Shown here one piece after another: positions 30,928 to 43,710 of a stretch of DNA of 64,000 nucleotides. The first letter of the stretch is position 1, and each line of letters starts with the position of its first letter. Made by a program: the position numbers and the translations under genes. A model generated the notes under the pieces. That model saw nothing but the letters and a program-made list of their open reading frames with translations, was not told the DNA's origin and did no database searches. The DNA is from Nitrosomonas aestuarii (GTDB taxonomy: Bacteria; Pseudomonadota; Gammaproteobacteria; Burkholderiales; Nitrosomonadaceae), in contig NZ_QAAE01000002.1 in the NCBI RefSeq assembly GCF_003046585.1, forward strand, positions 186,001 through 250,000. The letters run 5' to 3'.

Positions 30928-32181
30928 ATGCAAACCAGACTTGCCGATTTCATCAAAAATTCACCGCAGGGACAGGAAGCGGACGTTATATTACGCAGTT
31001 GTGTACATTGTGGTTTTTGTCTGGCCACCTGTCCGACTTATCAGCTGCTTGGAGATGAACTGGATAGTCCGCGCGGCCGTATTTATCTGATGAAGCAGAT
31101 GCTCGAAGGTCAACCGGTCACGCAAAAAACGCAATTGCATCTGGATCGGTGTCTGACCTGCCGCGCGTGCGAATCCACGTGCCCGTCCGGTGTACGTTAT
31201 GCCGAACTCGTTGATATCAGCCGCGATCTGATTGAAAAACAGGTCAAACGTTCCGCTGATAAGCGCTTGATTCGTTATTTGTTGCGTAAGGTTTTGCCAA
31301 ATCCGTTACTATTCAAGCCAATTGTTAAAATCGGACAGGCGCTGCGTCCGGTGCTGCCTGGTCTGTTGAAAAAAAAAGTGCCTGCAGCAGTAAAATCGAA
31401 TAATTTATGGCCAGAATCCCGGCATTCACGAAAAATGTTGGTGCTCGACGGCTGTGTCCAGCCTACTTTATCGCCTAATATCAATTTGGCTACCGCACAT
31501 GTGCTGGATGCATTGGGTATCTCTCTTATTAAGTCACCACAAGCCGGATGCTGCGGTGCAATTGCCTATCACCTGAATGCGCAAGAAGAAGGTATGGATG
31601 CCGTGCGCAAAAATATTGATGCTTGGTGGTCATTTATTGAAGGTAATGAAATTGAAGCGATTGCCATGACTGCTAGTGGTTGCGGTGTAACTGTCAAAGA
31701 ATACGGCCATATGTTGCGCCATGACCCAGCTTATGCAGAAAAAGCTGCAAAAGTTTCGTCCATGACCAAAGATATCAGCGAAATTTTAGTACTTGAACTG
31801 GAAAATCTGCAACAGATTCTAAATAGAAAGAAAATAAATTCAGTTCCTAACAAGCTTGCTTTTCATTCTCCGTGTACACTGCAACATGGTCAACAAATTC
31901 GTGGTCATGTAGAAAAGATTCTGCAGGCTGCCGGCTTTGAACTTGCTACAGTTTCCGACGCACATCTTTGCTGTGGTTCAGCAGGTACATATTCAATTTT
32001 ACAACCGATACTGTCACGTCAATTGTTGAAAAATAAAATATCCGCGCTGGAAGCAGAGCAGCCCGAGCAAATCGTAACTGCCAATATCGGATGTCTGTTG
32101 CATTTGCAGAATGGGACAGATTTGCCCGTTAGGCATTGGATTGAAATATTAAATGCGCAAATGTCCAGTGTTAATGTATAA
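30928..32181 (+). CDS. glcF: Glycolate oxidase iron-sulfur subunit GlcF
   Basis: GlcF transfers electrons from the flavin subunits to the quinone pool. The 417-residue protein has two [4Fe-4S] ferredoxin motifs, CVHCGFCLATCP near 26-37 and CLTCRACESTCP near 77-88. Two CCG cysteine-rich domains follow, visible as AGCCGAIAYH and HLCCGSAGTYS. This is the full GlcF layout. The gene starts 11 bases after glcE. No regulator gene such as glcC is present beside the cluster, and about 240 bases then lead to the atp operon. Confidence 0.95.
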   Translation: MQTRLADFIKNSPQGQEADVILRSCVHCGFCLATCPTYQLLGDELDSPRGRIYLMKQMLEGQPVTQKTQLHLDRCLTCRACESTCPSGVRYAELVDISRDLIEKQVKRSADKRLIRYLLRKVLPNPLLFKPIVKIGQALRPVLPGLLKKKVPAAVKSNNLWPESRHSRKMLVLDGCVQPTLSPNINLATAHVLDALGISLIKSPQAGCCGAIAYHLNAQEEGMDAVRKNIDAWWSFIEGNEIEAIAMTASGCGVTVKEYGHMLRHDPAYAEKAAKVSSMTKDISEILVLELENLQQILNRKKINSVPNKLAFHSPCTLQHGQQIRGHVEKILQAAGFELATVSDAHLCCGSAGTYSILQPILSRQLLKNKISALEAEQPEQIVTANIGCLLHLQNGTDLPVRHWIEILNAQMSSVNV

Positions 32182-32344
32182 ATTCAAACGACTAACTGAG
32201 AAATACGGCCAATAGAAAGACTGGTATTATTTATAGTTACTAAAAACACAAACTGGACATAGCATATTCGAAGAATGCTTGATATGCCATGCCATAAGAT
32301 TATAGGCCACTATCCACTATCAGATCATTGCTTCAATTTTTACA

Positions 32345-32371
32345 TTGACTGAATTATTATATCAGTATAAA
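32345..32371 (+). promoter_or_regulatory. Candidate promoter of the atp operon
   Basis: TTGACT at 32345-32350 and TATAAA at 32366-32371 are separated by 15 bases, somewhat short of the optimum 17. The pair lies about 60 bases before the atpI start and is the best sigma-70-like match in the glcF-atpI gap. Confidence 0.4.
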
Positions 32372-32428
32372 ATCGCGCTTTTTTTAAGCGTAGAGAAATT
32401 GAAAGGGCGGAATCCAGGATAAATGGGA

Positions 32429-32833
32429 ATGGCATCTTGGATAACTGTTAAACCACTTTTAATTGTTCTGCGCTGGCAGCTGTTAATTACAATTGTCATT
32501 GCAATCGCATTACTGCCGCTAGTGAATTTGCAAAGCGCATTATCGGCATTTCTTGGAGGAATGATCAGTTTAATTTCCTCTGCAGCCTTTGCAATAATCG
32601 TTTCACGTCACAAAGGGTTTACGGCTGACGGAACAGTAAGAACTGCGTTGAGAGCAGAAGCGGTTAAAATTATTTTGACAATTATTCTGTTATGGCTTGT
32701 ATTCAAGTTTTATGACAATCTCAATGCGGTTGCATTTATAGGTACATTCATATTGACTGTGATAGTGCACAGTATGGCATTGTTCGTTTCAGATAATAAA
32801 ACAACAGATAGTAAGTACAAAAAACACAAATAG
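32429..32833 (+). CDS. atpI: ATP synthase accessory protein I
   Basis: AtpI is a small membrane protein that helps assemble the c-ring. The product has four hydrophobic segments (for example WQLLITIVIAIALLPLV and the late FIGTFILTVIVHSMALFV), as in proteobacterial AtpI. Start 32429 is preferred to 32423 because AGGA at 32416-32419 is then 9 bases away rather than 3. Sequence conservation in AtpI is low, so the call leans on position as the first gene of the atp operon and on topology. Confidence 0.88.
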   Translation: MASWITVKPLLIVLRWQLLITIVIAIALLPLVNLQSALSAFLGGMISLISSAAFAIIVSRHKGFTADGTVRTALRAEAVKIILTIILLWLVFKFYDNLNAVAFIGTFILTVIVHSMALFVSDNKTTDSKYKKHK

Positions 32834-32862
32834 ATTAACAGAATTAATAAAGCAGACAATCC

Positions 32863-33672
32863 ATGGCAGCAGATACAGAGCTTACCCCAACAAAATATAT
32901 CGATCATCATCTGACGCACATGACCATTCAGGTCAAAGAGGGTGCGTTTTGGACATTACACATTGATACGCTTGTAACATCTATTCTATTAGGTATTCTG
33001 GGTCTGGGGTGTGTATGGTTAGTTGTTCGAAAAGCGACACCTGGCGTACCAAGTAAACGCCAGGCCTTTGTTGAACTCATGATTGAATTTATTGATAATG
33101 AGGTAAAAAATACATTTCATGGAAACCGCCATGTCTTTGTGGCGCCGACAGCATTAACAATTTTTATCTGGGTGTTGTTGATGAACACCATGGATATTAT
33201 GCCAATTGATATAACAGCATGGATCATTGAAAATGTGTTTGGCCTGCATTATTGGAAGATTGTGCCGACTACGGATGTCAATACAACGTTTGCGCTAGCT
33301 TTATCCATTTGGTTCTTGATGATATTTTTTAGTGTTAAGGTCAAAGGACTGGGGGGGTGGATGCATGAATTGTTTTGTACACCATTTGGTAAGAATCCAT
33401 TGTTATGGATCCTGAACTTATTATTCAATTTTATTGAATATGTATCTAAACCGCTTTCGCACTCCTTACGTTTGTTTGGCAATATATATGCAGGTGAAAT
33501 TATATTCTTATTGATTGGTATGTGGGCTGCCACAGGAGTGGCGGGCGCATTTTTTGGCGCGATACTTGGTGCGGGCTGGGCAATATTCCATATTTTGATT
33601 GTTACGTTACAGGCATTTATTTTTATGATGCTGGCGGTTGTTTATATCTCAATGGCGCATGAGTCGCATTAA
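32863..33672 (+). CDS. atpB: ATP synthase Fo subunit a
   Basis: Subunit a forms the proton half-channels next to the c-ring. The 269-residue membrane protein has the essential Arg in helix 4 ([19 protein letters not shown] near 200-218), preceded by [11 protein letters not shown]. The last helix carries [19 protein letters not shown]. The N-terminus contains two His and lies before the first helix, as usual. It follows atpI by 29 bases and precedes atpE by 49. Confidence 0.97.
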   Translation: MAADTELTPTKYIDHHLTHMTIQVKEGAFWTLHIDTLVTSILLGILGLGCVWLVVRKATPGVPSKRQAFVELMIEFIDNEVKNTFHGNRHVFVAPTALTIFIWVLLMNTMDIMPIDITAWIIENVFGLHYWKIVPTTDVNTTFALALSIWFLMIFFSVKVKGLGGWMHELFCTPFGKNPLLWILNLLFNFIEYVSKPLSHSLRLFGNIYAGEIIFLLIGMWAATGVAGAFFGAILGAGWAIFHILIVTLQAFIFMMLAVVYISMAHESH

Positions 33673-33706
33673 TTGAAAGTTTTTGATACAAAATCTTTAA
33701 TCTTAA

Positions 33707-33994
<288 letters not shown>

Positions 33995-34028
33995 TTAAAT
34001 CTTTGTTTAGATCCAATATGGGTTGGTC

Positions 34029-34502
34029 ATGAATATTAACTTTACATTAATTTCTCAGGCATTAGCTTTTTCTACATTCATCTGGTTTACAGTTAAGTTT
34101 GTCTGGCCACCATTATTACGTGCGATTGAAGAGCGTCAAAAAACAATTGCAGATGGTTTGGCGGCAGGAGAGCGTGGACGGCATGATTTGGAACTGGCTA
34201 GCCAACGTTCATCAGAAATATTGAAAGAAGCAAAACAGCAAGCATCTGAGATTATTCTCCAAGCTGAAAAGCGTGCATCTGAAATTGTCGAAGAAGCAAA
34301 AAATTCTGCGAAAGTAGAAGGTGATCGTATTATATCGGGTGCAAAAGCCGAGATAGATCATGAAGTTTTCAGCGCTAAAGAGGCATTACGCCAACATGCT
34401 GCAAATCTGGCGATAGCAGGTGCTGCTAAAATACTACGCAAGGAAGTGGATGCAAAAGCACATGCCGAATTACTTGAATCAATTGAGGAAGACCTAAAAT
34501 AA
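34029..34502 (+). CDS. atpF: ATP synthase Fo subunit b
   Basis: Subunit b is the peripheral stalk linking the membrane part to F1. The ATG at 34029 gives 157 residues, close to the 156 usual in proteobacteria; a TTG two codons earlier (34023) is less likely. One membrane helix (residues 5-25, ending [14 protein letters not shown]) is followed by a long charged coiled coil with [20 protein letters not shown]. The stop overlaps the start of atpH by 1 base (TAATG). Confidence 0.96.
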   Translation: MNINFTLISQALAFSTFIWFTVKFVWPPLLRAIEERQKTIADGLAAGERGRHDLELASQRSSEILKEAKQQASEIILQAEKRASEIVEEAKNSAKVEGDRIISGAKAEIDHEVFSAKEALRQHAANLAIAGAAKILRKEVDAKAHAELLESIEEDLK

Positions 34503-35038
34503 TGGCTGAAGCAGTTACCGTTGCGCGGCCATATGCAGAAGCAGTGTTTAAACTGGCCGTCGCCAAAAACACTTTAAAAGAATGGTCTGATATGCTGTTG
34601 AATGCAGCAGAAATTGCACAAAACGATCAAATAAAAGCGCTAGTTGGTAACCCAGTTGTTTCGACTAAGCAGTTGGGTGAATTGTTGCTTGAAATTGGGA
34701 ATAATAAATTAAATCAGGAAGGTCGTAATTTTCTGACGATATTGGCAGAAAATAACAGGATTAGTGTTTTGCCGCAAATTAGTCAACTATTTGAGCATCT
34801 AAAAGCACAGCATAATAACGTGCTTGAGGCGAATATTGTTTCAGCATTTGATATGAAGGATGCTCAGCTGAGGAAATTGATTGCTAATCTTGAGAATAAA
34901 TTTAAACGTAAAATCGTGGCTAAGGTTCAAGTAAACCCTGAACTGATTGGTGGTGTAATAGTAGAAATAGGCGATGAAATATTTGATGCTTCCATTCGCG
35001 GTAAGCTAGAAGCAATGGCTAATGCCCTTAAAAGCTAG
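34502..35038 (+). CDS. atpH: ATP synthase F1 subunit delta
   Basis: Subunit delta caps F1 and connects it to subunit b. The 178-residue protein starts with the family hallmark VARPYAEAVFKLA. It ends with the beta-strand domain containing NPELIGGVIVEIGDEIFDASI and KLEAMANAL. It overlaps atpF by one base and is followed by atpA after 12 bases. All features are standard for the family. Confidence 0.96.
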   Translation: MAEAVTVARPYAEAVFKLAVAKNTLKEWSDMLLNAAEIAQNDQIKALVGNPVVSTKQLGELLLEIGNNKLNQEGRNFLTILAENNRISVLPQISQLFEHLKAQHNNVLEANIVSAFDMKDAQLRKLIANLENKFKRKIVAKVQVNPELIGGVIVEIGDEIFDASIRGKLEAMANALKS

Positions 35039-35050
35039 GAGTTAAAAGAA

Positions 35051-36592
35051 ATGCAGTTAAATCCATCCGAAATCAGTGAGCTGATTAGAAATAGGATAGA
35101 AGGACTTGCTGAGACAGCAGAAGTTCGTACGCAAGGTACCATTGTTTCGGTAACAGACGGTATTGTTCGAATACATGGTTTATCAGATGTAATGCAGGGT
35201 GAGATGCTTGAGTTTCCAGGTAATACATTCGGCCTGGCACTTAATCTGGAAAGGGACTCGGTCGGTGCAGTTATTATGGGTTCATATGAGCATATTTCGG
35301 AAGGCGACACGGTTAAATGTACCGGTAGGATTCTGGAAGTACCCGTTGGTGAAGGGTTGCTCGGTCGTGTCGTAAATGCATTAGGACAACCGATTGATGG
35401 TAAAGGCCCAATCACTTCGGAAAGATCTGAGCCTATTGAAAAAATCGCCCCAGGGGTTATCTGGCGTAAATCTGTTGACCAACCAGTTCAAACCGGATTG
35501 AAATCAGTCGATTCAATGGTGCCAATTGGACGCGGACAACGTGAATTGATTATTGGTGATCGTCAAACTGGTAAAACTGCAGTAGCGATTGATGCGATCA
35601 TTAATCAGAAAGGCCAGAATATGCTGTGTATTTACGTGGCAATTGGACAAAAGGCCTCATCAATTGCGAATGTTGTCCGTAAGCTTGAAGAATTTGGTGC
35701 TATGGAATACACGATCGTGGTTGCTGCAACCGCATCGGAATCCGCTGCTTTACAGTTTATCGCGCCTTACTCCGGTTGTACCATGGGCGAGTATTTTCGA
35801 GATAAAGGGCAGGATGCACTGATCGTCTATGATGACCTAACCAAGCAAGCATGGGCCTATCGTCAAATATCACTCTTGTTAAGACGTCCACCCGGACGTG
35901 AAGCCTATCCTGGAGATGTTTTTTATCTGCATTCACGCTTACTGGAAAGAGCGGCAAGGGTAAGTGCTGAGTATGTAGAAAAGGAAACAAATGGAGCAGT
36001 GAAAGGGGAAACGGGTTCTCTGACAGCGCTTCCGATTATTGAAACTCAGGCTGGTGACGTAACTGCATTTGTTCCAACGAACGTAATTTCCATTACTGAT
36101 GGCCAGATCTTCTTGGAGACTGATCTCTTCAATGCTGGTATTCGGCCAGCCATTAATGCGGGTGTGTCAGTATCGCGAGTAGGTGGTGCAGCTCAAACTA
36201 AAGTGATTAAGAAACTTGGTGGTGGTATTCGCTTGGCATTGGCGCAATATCGTGAATTGGCTGCTTTTGCCCAATTTGCATCAGATTTGGATGAGGCGAC
36301 ACGTAAGCAACTTGATCGCGGTAAAATGGCTACTGAATTAATGAAGCAACCACAATATGCCACATTAAGTATTTCAGAAATGGCGCTTACTTTATATGCC
36401 ATTAACAATGGCTATTATGATGACGTTGCAGTAAGTCGTGCGCTTGCGTTTGAAGCAGCTTTAAAAAGTTATATTCGCGGACAGCATGGATCGATTCTGG
36501 AAAAAATTGAGAGCGCTAAAGAGCTTGATGCTGATACAGAAAAGCAATTAATCTCAGCAATTGAAGAATTTAAAAAGAACGGAACATATTGA
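35051..36592 (+). CDS. atpA: ATP synthase F1 subunit alpha
   Basis: The alpha subunit forms half of the catalytic hexamer and carries the non-catalytic nucleotide sites. The 513-residue protein matches E. coli AtpA in length. It has [15 protein letters not shown] at the start, the Walker [10 protein letters not shown] near 169, [15 protein letters not shown], the Walker B region [13 protein letters not shown], and [20 protein letters not shown]. It lies 12 bases after atpH and 3 bases before atpG. Confidence 0.98.
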   Translation: MQLNPSEISELIRNRIEGLAETAEVRTQGTIVSVTDGIVRIHGLSDVMQGEMLEFPGNTFGLALNLERDSVGAVIMGSYEHISEGDTVKCTGRILEVPVGEGLLGRVVNALGQPIDGKGPITSERSEPIEKIAPGVIWRKSVDQPVQTGLKSVDSMVPIGRGQRELIIGDRQTGKTAVAIDAIINQKGQNMLCIYVAIGQKASSIANVVRKLEEFGAMEYTIVVAATASESAALQFIAPYSGCTMGEYFRDKGQDALIVYDDLTKQAWAYRQISLLLRRPPGREAYPGDVFYLHSRLLERAARVSAEYVEKETNGAVKGETGSLTALPIIETQAGDVTAFVPTNVISITDGQIFLETDLFNAGIRPAINAGVSVSRVGGAAQTKVIKKLGGGIRLALAQYRELAAFAQFASDLDEATRKQLDRGKMATELMKQPQYATLSISEMALTLYAINNGYYDDVAVSRALAFEAALKSYIRGQHGSILEKIESAKELDADTEKQLISAIEEFKKNGTY

Positions 36593-36595
36593 GCG

Positions 36596-37483
36596 ATGGC
36601 AGGCAGCAGAGAAATACGTAATAAGATCGGAAGTGTAAAAAATACACAAAAAATTACACGGGCCATGGAAATGGTTGCGGCGTCTAAAATGCGTAAAGCA
36701 CAAGATCGTATGAAAAAGGCAAGGCCTTATGGCGAAAAAATACGTAATGTTGCTGCCCATATGAGTCGAGCAAATACTGAATATCGCCATCCTTTTTTGA
36801 TCGAACGTGATAGTGTTAAACGTATCGGGATTATCATTGTCACGTCTGATAAAGGATTATGTGGTGGGTTGAATACCAACGTGCTCCGACGCGCATTAAG
36901 TGAAATGAAAAAATGGCAGTCTGAGGGTGAAGAATTAGAAGTTTGCTGTATAGGAAACAAAGGTCTTGGTTTTATGACCAGGATTAAGGCAAATGTAATA
37001 TCTCAGGTTGTGGCGCTTGGAGATACACCTGACATGGAAAAATTGATAGGCGCTGTTAAAGTTGTTTTGGACGGCTATACACAAGATCGTTTTGATCGTG
37101 TGTATATATTTTATAATCGTTTTATAAATACAATGAAGCAAGAGCCTGTAATGGAACAATTACTGCCATTAAGCGATGATAAAATGCAGTCTGGACAGAG
37201 TGTACAAGAAAATTCATCAAATACAGGCTGGGATTATATATATGAACCGGAAGCAAAACCTGTAATTGATGATATTATGGTGCGATATGTTGAAGCGTTG
37301 ATATATCAGGCGCTTACAGAAAATATGGCATCCGAACAGTCAGCTAGAATGGTTGCTATGAAGGCCGCTTCCGATAATGCGGGTAGTGTGATCGATGAAT
37401 TAACATTGATTTATAACAAGTCAAGACAAGCGGCAATTACCAAGGAATTGTCTGAAATTGTAGGTGGCGCAGCAGCTGTTTAA
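36596..37483 (+). CDS. atpG: ATP synthase F1 subunit gamma
   Basis: Gamma is the rotating central shaft. The 295-residue product begins with the family segment [20 protein letters not shown], which continues the signature N-terminal helix. It carries [13 protein letters not shown] near 83. The C-terminal helix [20 protein letters not shown] and [20 protein letters not shown] close it. The lengths of both helices are normal. It lies 3 bases after atpA and 24 bases before atpD. Confidence 0.97.
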   Translation: MAGSREIRNKIGSVKNTQKITRAMEMVAASKMRKAQDRMKKARPYGEKIRNVAAHMSRANTEYRHPFLIERDSVKRIGIIIVTSDKGLCGGLNTNVLRRALSEMKKWQSEGEELEVCCIGNKGLGFMTRIKANVISQVVALGDTPDMEKLIGAVKVVLDGYTQDRFDRVYIFYNRFINTMKQEPVMEQLLPLSDDKMQSGQSVQENSSNTGWDYIYEPEAKPVIDDIMVRYVEALIYQALTENMASEQSARMVAMKAASDNAGSVIDELTLIYNKSRQAAITKELSEIVGGAAAV

Positions 37484-37498
37484 ATATAAAGTATTTAG

Positions 37499-38887
<1,389 letters not shown>

Positions 38888-38902
38888 AAAGAGTAAACAT
38901 TG

Positions 38903-39325
38903 ATGAGTACAATTTTTCATCTGGATATTGTAAGTGCCGTAGAATCAATATATTCAGGCCCGGTAGAATTCCTGGTGGCTCCGGCGCAAATGGGTGAAGT
39001 AGGCATTTATCCGCGCCATACACCGATGTTGACCAGAATTAAATCTGGCATGGTTCGAATTAAAGCGCAGTTAAAAGACGAAGAGCTGGTGTATGTGTCT
39101 GGTGGGATGTTAGAAGTACAACCGGATGTGGTGACCATACTTGCAGATACAGCGATTCGAAGCCATGATCTTGACGAGGCTAAAGCCATCGAAGCAAAAC
39201 AAGCCGCAGAAGATGCAATGAAAGATCGGGCTTCTGAATTGGATTATGCAAAAGCACAGGCTGAATTGATGGAAGCAGTGTCTCAGTTAGCTGCAATCGA
39301 AAAATTAAGAAAGCGCAGACATTAG
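38903..39325 (+). CDS. atpC: ATP synthase F1 subunit epsilon
   Basis: Epsilon regulates ATPase activity and couples gamma to the c-ring. The ATG at 38903 ([11 protein letters not shown]) yields 140 residues; a TTG one codon earlier is unlikely. The beta-sandwich half contains [19 protein letters not shown] and [21 protein letters not shown] two-helix C-terminal half follows ([18 protein letters not shown]). It ends the atp operon, and a strong terminator begins 20 bases downstream. Confidence 0.96.
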   Translation: MSTIFHLDIVSAVESIYSGPVEFLVAPAQMGEVGIYPRHTPMLTRIKSGMVRIKAQLKDEELVYVSGGMLEVQPDVVTILADTAIRSHDLDEAKAIEAKQAAEDAMKDRASELDYAKAQAELMEAVSQLAAIEKLRKRRH

Positions 39326-39345
39326 TTCTTCTATAAAAATAAACG

Positions 39346-39378
39346 AAAAGGCGACACATATATGTCGCCTTTTTTTTT
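39346..39378 (+). terminator. Rho-independent terminator of the atp operon
   Basis: An 11-pair stem, AAAAGGCGACA with TGTCGCCTTTT, encloses the 6-base loop CATATA and runs into eight Ts. It lies 20 bases after the atpC stop and about 220 bases before glmU. It is the clearest intrinsic terminator in the window. Confidence 0.93.
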
Positions 39379-39597
39379 ATTAAATATATTTGAGAATTTT
39401 TTTTAACAAATTGTAGTTTTGTAATGCTAACAATAATAAAACGATATTATTCATGTTTAATACTATATCGATTTGAGTTAAGTTAGGTTATCCTTCGCAA
39501 TACTGCAATCTTACGACGATAATCAGTCTGTTTAGTAGTCGTGGGTTATAAAGCTGATTTATATACTTAACATTGTATTTTGAGTGGTAGATTTCAA

Positions 39598-40968
39598 ATG
39601 GTTTCGAAACTTAATATCGTAATTCTGGCTGCAGGTTTGGGAAAACGGATGCAATCATCTCTGCCGAAGGTGTTGCATGAATTAGCGGGAAAACCCTTAT
39701 TAGCTCATGTTGTCGATTTGGCAAGGAATTTAACCCCTGACCAGATCTGCATAGTAATTGGCCACGGTGGCGACCTTGTCAAAGAAAAGATTCTTGGTTC
39801 GGACTTAACTTGGGTCACACAAATACCGCAATTAGGAACCGGTCACGCGTTATTACAAGCTCAACCTCATTTGGATCAAACGGGAGCAACACTTGTTTTA
39901 TATGGTGATGTTCCTTTGGTTGGTATCGAAACGCTAAAGCGGCTCGTTAATGCAGTATCTGAAAAACAATGTGGACTACTGGCGGCTGTTCTTGAAAACC
40001 CGGAAGGGTATGGTCGAATTATTCGTGAACAGGACACAAGTAACATTTGCCGCATAATTGAGCAAAAAGATGCCGATGCATCGCAATTAGCCATCCATGA
40101 AATTAATACAGGTATCATGATCATTCCAAACGGATATCTGCATGAATGGCTACCCAAACTAGAAAATAAAAATGCGCAGCAGGAATATTACTTGACGGAC
40201 ATAATTAAAATGGCTGTTGATCAGAATATTTCTGTAATATCTTCTGAAGCAGAGCATTCCTGGGAGATATTGGGTGTAAACAGCAAGCAACAATTGGTTG
40301 AGCTGGAGCGGATTTACCAGAAAGAATATGCAAAAACACTACTCGCTAAAGGTGTGATGCTGATAGATGCCGCCCGAGTTGATGTACGCGGCGAGTTGAT
40401 TTGCGGTAGTGATGTTGAAATAGATGTCAATTGTATATTCGAAGGCACAGTAATATTAGAGGACAACGTCAAAGTTAAAGCAAACTGTATTTTAAAAGAC
40501 GTTACCGTTGCGAAAGGATCGACCATTCATCCCTTCAGTCATATTGAAGAAGCAAAAATAGGCCAGAATTGCAAAATTGGCCCCTATGCCAGAATACGGC
40601 CGGAAACTCAACTCAATAATAACGTACACATCGGTAACTTTGTAGAAATTAAAAAAAGCCAGATTGCTGCGGGTAGCAAAGTTAATCACTTAAGTTATAT
40701 AGGCGATACCATAATCGGTCAAAATGTCAATATTGGGGCAGGTACCATCACCTGCAACTATGATGGCGCATATAAGCATCAAACGATTATAGAAGATAAT
40801 GTGTTCGTCGGTTCCGATACTCAGCTTGTAGCTCCCGTGAAAGTTTCTTATGGTTCGACGATAGGGGCCGGTTCAACGATAACCAGGGATACGCCTAAAA
40901 ATGAGTTGACTTTATCGCGATCAAAGCAAATCAGTCTTACTGGATGGAAGCGTCCATCAAAAACATAA
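39598..40968 (+). CDS. glmU: Bifunctional UDP-GlcNAc pyrophosphorylase / glucosamine-1-phosphate acetyltransferase
   Basis: GlmU acetylates glucosamine 1-phosphate and uridylates it to UDP-GlcNAc, the precursor of peptidoglycan and LPS. ATG 39598 gives 456 residues, the same as E. coli; the frame extends to a TTG at 39580. The N-terminal half has LAAGLGKRMQSSLPKVLHE near 8-26, GTGHALLQA and YGDVPLV. The C-terminal left-handed beta-helix has hexapeptide repeats, then GPYARIRPETQL, VEIKKS, HLSYIGD, NIGAGTITCNYDG and KHQTIIED with the catalytic His region. It precedes glmS, which makes the first intermediate of the same pathway. Confidence 0.97.
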   Translation: MVSKLNIVILAAGLGKRMQSSLPKVLHELAGKPLLAHVVDLARNLTPDQICIVIGHGGDLVKEKILGSDLTWVTQIPQLGTGHALLQAQPHLDQTGATLVLYGDVPLVGIETLKRLVNAVSEKQCGLLAAVLENPEGYGRIIREQDTSNICRIIEQKDADASQLAIHEINTGIMIIPNGYLHEWLPKLENKNAQQEYYLTDIIKMAVDQNISVISSEAEHSWEILGVNSKQQLVELERIYQKEYAKTLLAKGVMLIDAARVDVRGELICGSDVEIDVNCIFEGTVILEDNVKVKANCILKDVTVAKGSTIHPFSHIEEAKIGQNCKIGPYARIRPETQLNNNVHIGNFVEIKKSQIAAGSKVNHLSYIGDTIIGQNVNIGAGTITCNYDGAYKHQTIIEDNVFVGSDTQLVAPVKVSYGSTIGAGSTITRDTPKNELTLSRSKQISLTGWKRPSKT

Positions 40969-41015
40969 TCAATTATCCCGAGTAATCATTAACTTTTGGT
41001 GCAAGGAAACATAGT

Positions 41016-42863
41016 ATGTGTGGAATTGTTGGTGCCGTTGCAAAAAATAATGTTGTTCCAATTTTGTTAGAAGGTTTGTTGCGCTTAGAATATAGAGGCT
41101 ATGATTCTGCTGGCTTGGTAATTACCAATAACGGATTGCAAAGGTTACGCACAGCTGGGCGTGTAGCTGAACTCGAAAAAAAGACAGTTGAACAAAAAAC
41201 CTGTGGCCTCGCAGGCATAGCACATACACGCTGGGCAACGCATGGTGAACCATCCGAACGAAATGCACATCCTCATTTTTCCGGTGAAGAATCCAGAATA
41301 GCGATTGTCCATAACGGCATCATTGAAAATCATGAAGCGATGCGCAAACAATTACAGTTTGAAGGATACAGGTTTGAATCAGATACTGATACAGAAGTTA
41401 TTGCACATTTGATATCTTTCAATTTAAAAAATACTACAGATTTATTGAAAGCGGTGTGCCTGTCAATATCTGAGTTACAAGGCGCATATGCTATCGCAGT
41501 AATGGAAGAAGCACATCCTGAACGCCTCGTGGTTGCCAGGAATGGCGCACCATTGTTGCTTGGATTGGGTGAGAACGGAGTTTATGCGGCATCAGACGCT
41601 TCTGCTTTGTTGAAAACAACGCGCAACATGATTTATCTGGAAGAGGGTGATGTCGCCGAGCTATACCAGGATCAGTATCATATTTTCGACTGCTCTGACG
41701 GATGTGTTGGACAGGAGGTTAAACGTCCCATCCATCAAAGTGATCTCACAAGTGATGCGATTGATCTTGGTCCTTATGACCATTTCATGCAAAAGGAAAT
41801 ATTTGAGCAACCCAGTGCAGTGGCGAATACACTTGAAATGGTTTTTAACGCACAATCGATTTCTTCTGGATTATTTGGCAGTGCAGCAGAACGGATTTTT
41901 TCACAAACGAAGCAAGTACTGATTCTGGCATGTGGAACCAGTTACCATGCAGGATTAGTAGCGCGATATTGGTTGGAGTCAGTAGCCGGCATCCCGTGTA
42001 ATGTAGAAATTGCCAGCGAATATCGTTACCGTAGTCCTGTAGCTGATGCTAATACGCTGGTGGTAGGTATTTCCCAATCCGGGGAAACTGCGGATACTTT
42101 AGCTGCCATGAACTACGCGAAGACGCTGGGTCATCAACACAGTCTGGCAATATGTAATGTGGCGGAAAGCGCGTTAATCAGACAGACGGATTTGCGTTTT
42201 TTGACGCGTGCCGGGCCAGAAATTGGAGTCGCTTCCACCAAAGCATTTACTACGCAACTGGCTTCATTGCTATTGTTAACCATCGTATTGGCAAAATTAC
42301 GTAACAAATTATCGAGTGAAAAAGAACGGGTAATGATCGCCGCATTAAGACACTTGCCCGCAGCTTTGCAATCATCATTGCAGATTGAGCCCGAAGTACA
42401 GGAATGGTCGCAACGATTTTCAGAAAAACGTCATGCACTGTTTCTTGGTCGCGGTGTGCACTATCCGATTGCAATGGAAGGCGCATTAAAGCTCAAGGAA
42501 ATATCGTATATTCATGCCGAAGCTTATGCTTCTGGAGAATTAAAACACGGCCCGTTGGCTTTGGTTGATAGCGAGATGCCGGTAGTGGCGATTGCACCGA
42601 ACGATCAATTGTTGGGAAAACTTAAATCCAATTTGCAGGAAGTCAACGCTCGCGGTGGCGAGCTGTATGTTTTTGCGGATGCAGACACGCAGATAGAAGA
42701 AAGTGAAAGTCTTCACGTCATCCGCCTGGCAGAACATGCAGGAATTTTAAGTCCAATTCTGCACACCATTCCATTGCAATTACTAGCTTATCATGTTGCG
42801 CTCGTGAAAGGCACCGATGTTGATAAACCGCGCAATCTTGCAAAAGCGGTGACAGTGGAATAA
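41016..42863 (+). CDS. glmS: Glutamine-fructose-6-phosphate aminotransferase (isomerizing)
   Basis: GlmS makes glucosamine 6-phosphate from fructose 6-phosphate and glutamine. The 615-residue enzyme has the N-terminal Ntn glutaminase with Cys2 (MCGIVGAV) and [16 protein letters not shown]. Two SIS sugar-isomerase domains follow, with [29 protein letters not shown] and [10 protein letters not shown]. The C-terminus ends [15 protein letters not shown]. It follows glmU by about 47 bases with AAGGAAA before the start. No glmS ribozyme fold is apparent upstream, as expected outside Firmicutes. Confidence 0.97.
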   Translation: MCGIVGAVAKNNVVPILLEGLLRLEYRGYDSAGLVITNNGLQRLRTAGRVAELEKKTVEQKTCGLAGIAHTRWATHGEPSERNAHPHFSGEESRIAIVHNGIIENHEAMRKQLQFEGYRFESDTDTEVIAHLISFNLKNTTDLLKAVCLSISELQGAYAIAVMEEAHPERLVVARNGAPLLLGLGENGVYAASDASALLKTTRNMIYLEEGDVAELYQDQYHIFDCSDGCVGQEVKRPIHQSDLTSDAIDLGPYDHFMQKEIFEQPSAVANTLEMVFNAQSISSGLFGSAAERIFSQTKQVLILACGTSYHAGLVARYWLESVAGIPCNVEIASEYRYRSPVADANTLVVGISQSGETADTLAAMNYAKTLGHQHSLAICNVAESALIRQTDLRFLTRAGPEIGVASTKAFTTQLASLLLLTIVLAKLRNKLSSEKERVMIAALRHLPAALQSSLQIEPEVQEWSQRFSEKRHALFLGRGVHYPIAMEGALKLKEISYIHAEAYASGELKHGPLALVDSEMPVVAIAPNDQLLGKLKSNLQEVNARGGELYVFADADTQIEESESLHVIRLAEHAGILSPILHTIPLQLLAYHVALVKGTDVDKPRNLAKAVTVE

Positions 42864-42961
42864 GTAAAGGTGTTTTAGAAGTGCTGGAGGTCATTATTAA
42901 GCTTTATCCCCGCTGTACAGGGTGGTAAGATAACTCAGCTTAAATACAGGGATAGAAATCA

Positions 42962-43687
42962 ATGGCAGGTCATAGTAAATGGGCTAATATCAAGCATAAA
43001 AAAGCAGCACAGGACGCCAAACGCGGCAAAATTTTTACCCGTCTTATCAAAGAAATTACTGTGGCTGCCCGTATGGGAGGTGCAGATCCTGATAGTAATC
43101 CACGTTTGCGATTGGCCATGGACAGGGCATTTGGCCAGAATATGCCGAAGGATAATGTTGAGCGCGCTATTAAACGGGGTAGTGGGGATCTGGAAGGCGT
43201 CAATTACGAAGAAATCCGTTATGAAGGTTATGGCATTTCGGGTGCGGCCGTTATGGTAGATTGTATGACAGATAACAGAATGCGTACCGTAGCAGATGTG
43301 CGCCATGCTTTCACTAAATACGGCGGTAATTTGGGTACAGACGGCTCAGTTGCTTTTTTATTTAAGCATTGTGGACAATTCCTCTTTGCACCGGATACCA
43401 GTGAAGAAAAATTAATGGAGGCGGCGCTGGAGGCTGGTGCTGAAGACATTATCAGTAACGATGACGGGAGTATTGAAGTTATTACCGCGCCTTACGAATT
43501 TGTTTCTGCTAAAGAAACTCTGGAGAAAGCAGGTTTTACGGCAGAGCTGGCTGAAGTCACAATGAAACCGGTCAATGAAAGTGTTTTAACCGGAGATGAT
43601 GCTGTCAAAATGCAGAAATTATTGGATGCGTTAGAAAATCTGGATGATGTGCAGGCCGTTTATACGACGGCTGTACTTGAAGAGTAA
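42962..43687 (+). CDS. yebC: YebC/TACO1-family protein
   Basis: The family acts as a transcriptional regulator or, as later shown for some members, helps ribosomes through proline stretches; which applies here cannot be read from sequence. The 241-residue product begins with the signature [20 protein letters not shown] and contains [35 protein letters not shown] and [16 protein letters not shown]. The length is normal. It directly precedes ruvC, ruvA and ruvB, the usual proteobacterial neighbourhood. Confidence 0.95.
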   Translation: MAGHSKWANIKHKKAAQDAKRGKIFTRLIKEITVAARMGGADPDSNPRLRLAMDRAFGQNMPKDNVERAIKRGSGDLEGVNYEEIRYEGYGISGAAVMVDCMTDNRMRTVADVRHAFTKYGGNLGTDGSVAFLFKHCGQFLFAPDTSEEKLMEAALEAGAEDIISNDDGSIEVITAPYEFVSAKETLEKAGFTAELAEVTMKPVNESVLTGDDAVKMQKLLDALENLDDVQAVYTTAVLEE

Positions 43688-43710
43688 AGTCGAAATTAGC
43701 AGGTGATCAC

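Noticed and set aside
40969-41015. glmS ribozyme
   Set aside because: The gap is only 47 bases and shows no ribozyme core; the element is typical of Firmicutes.
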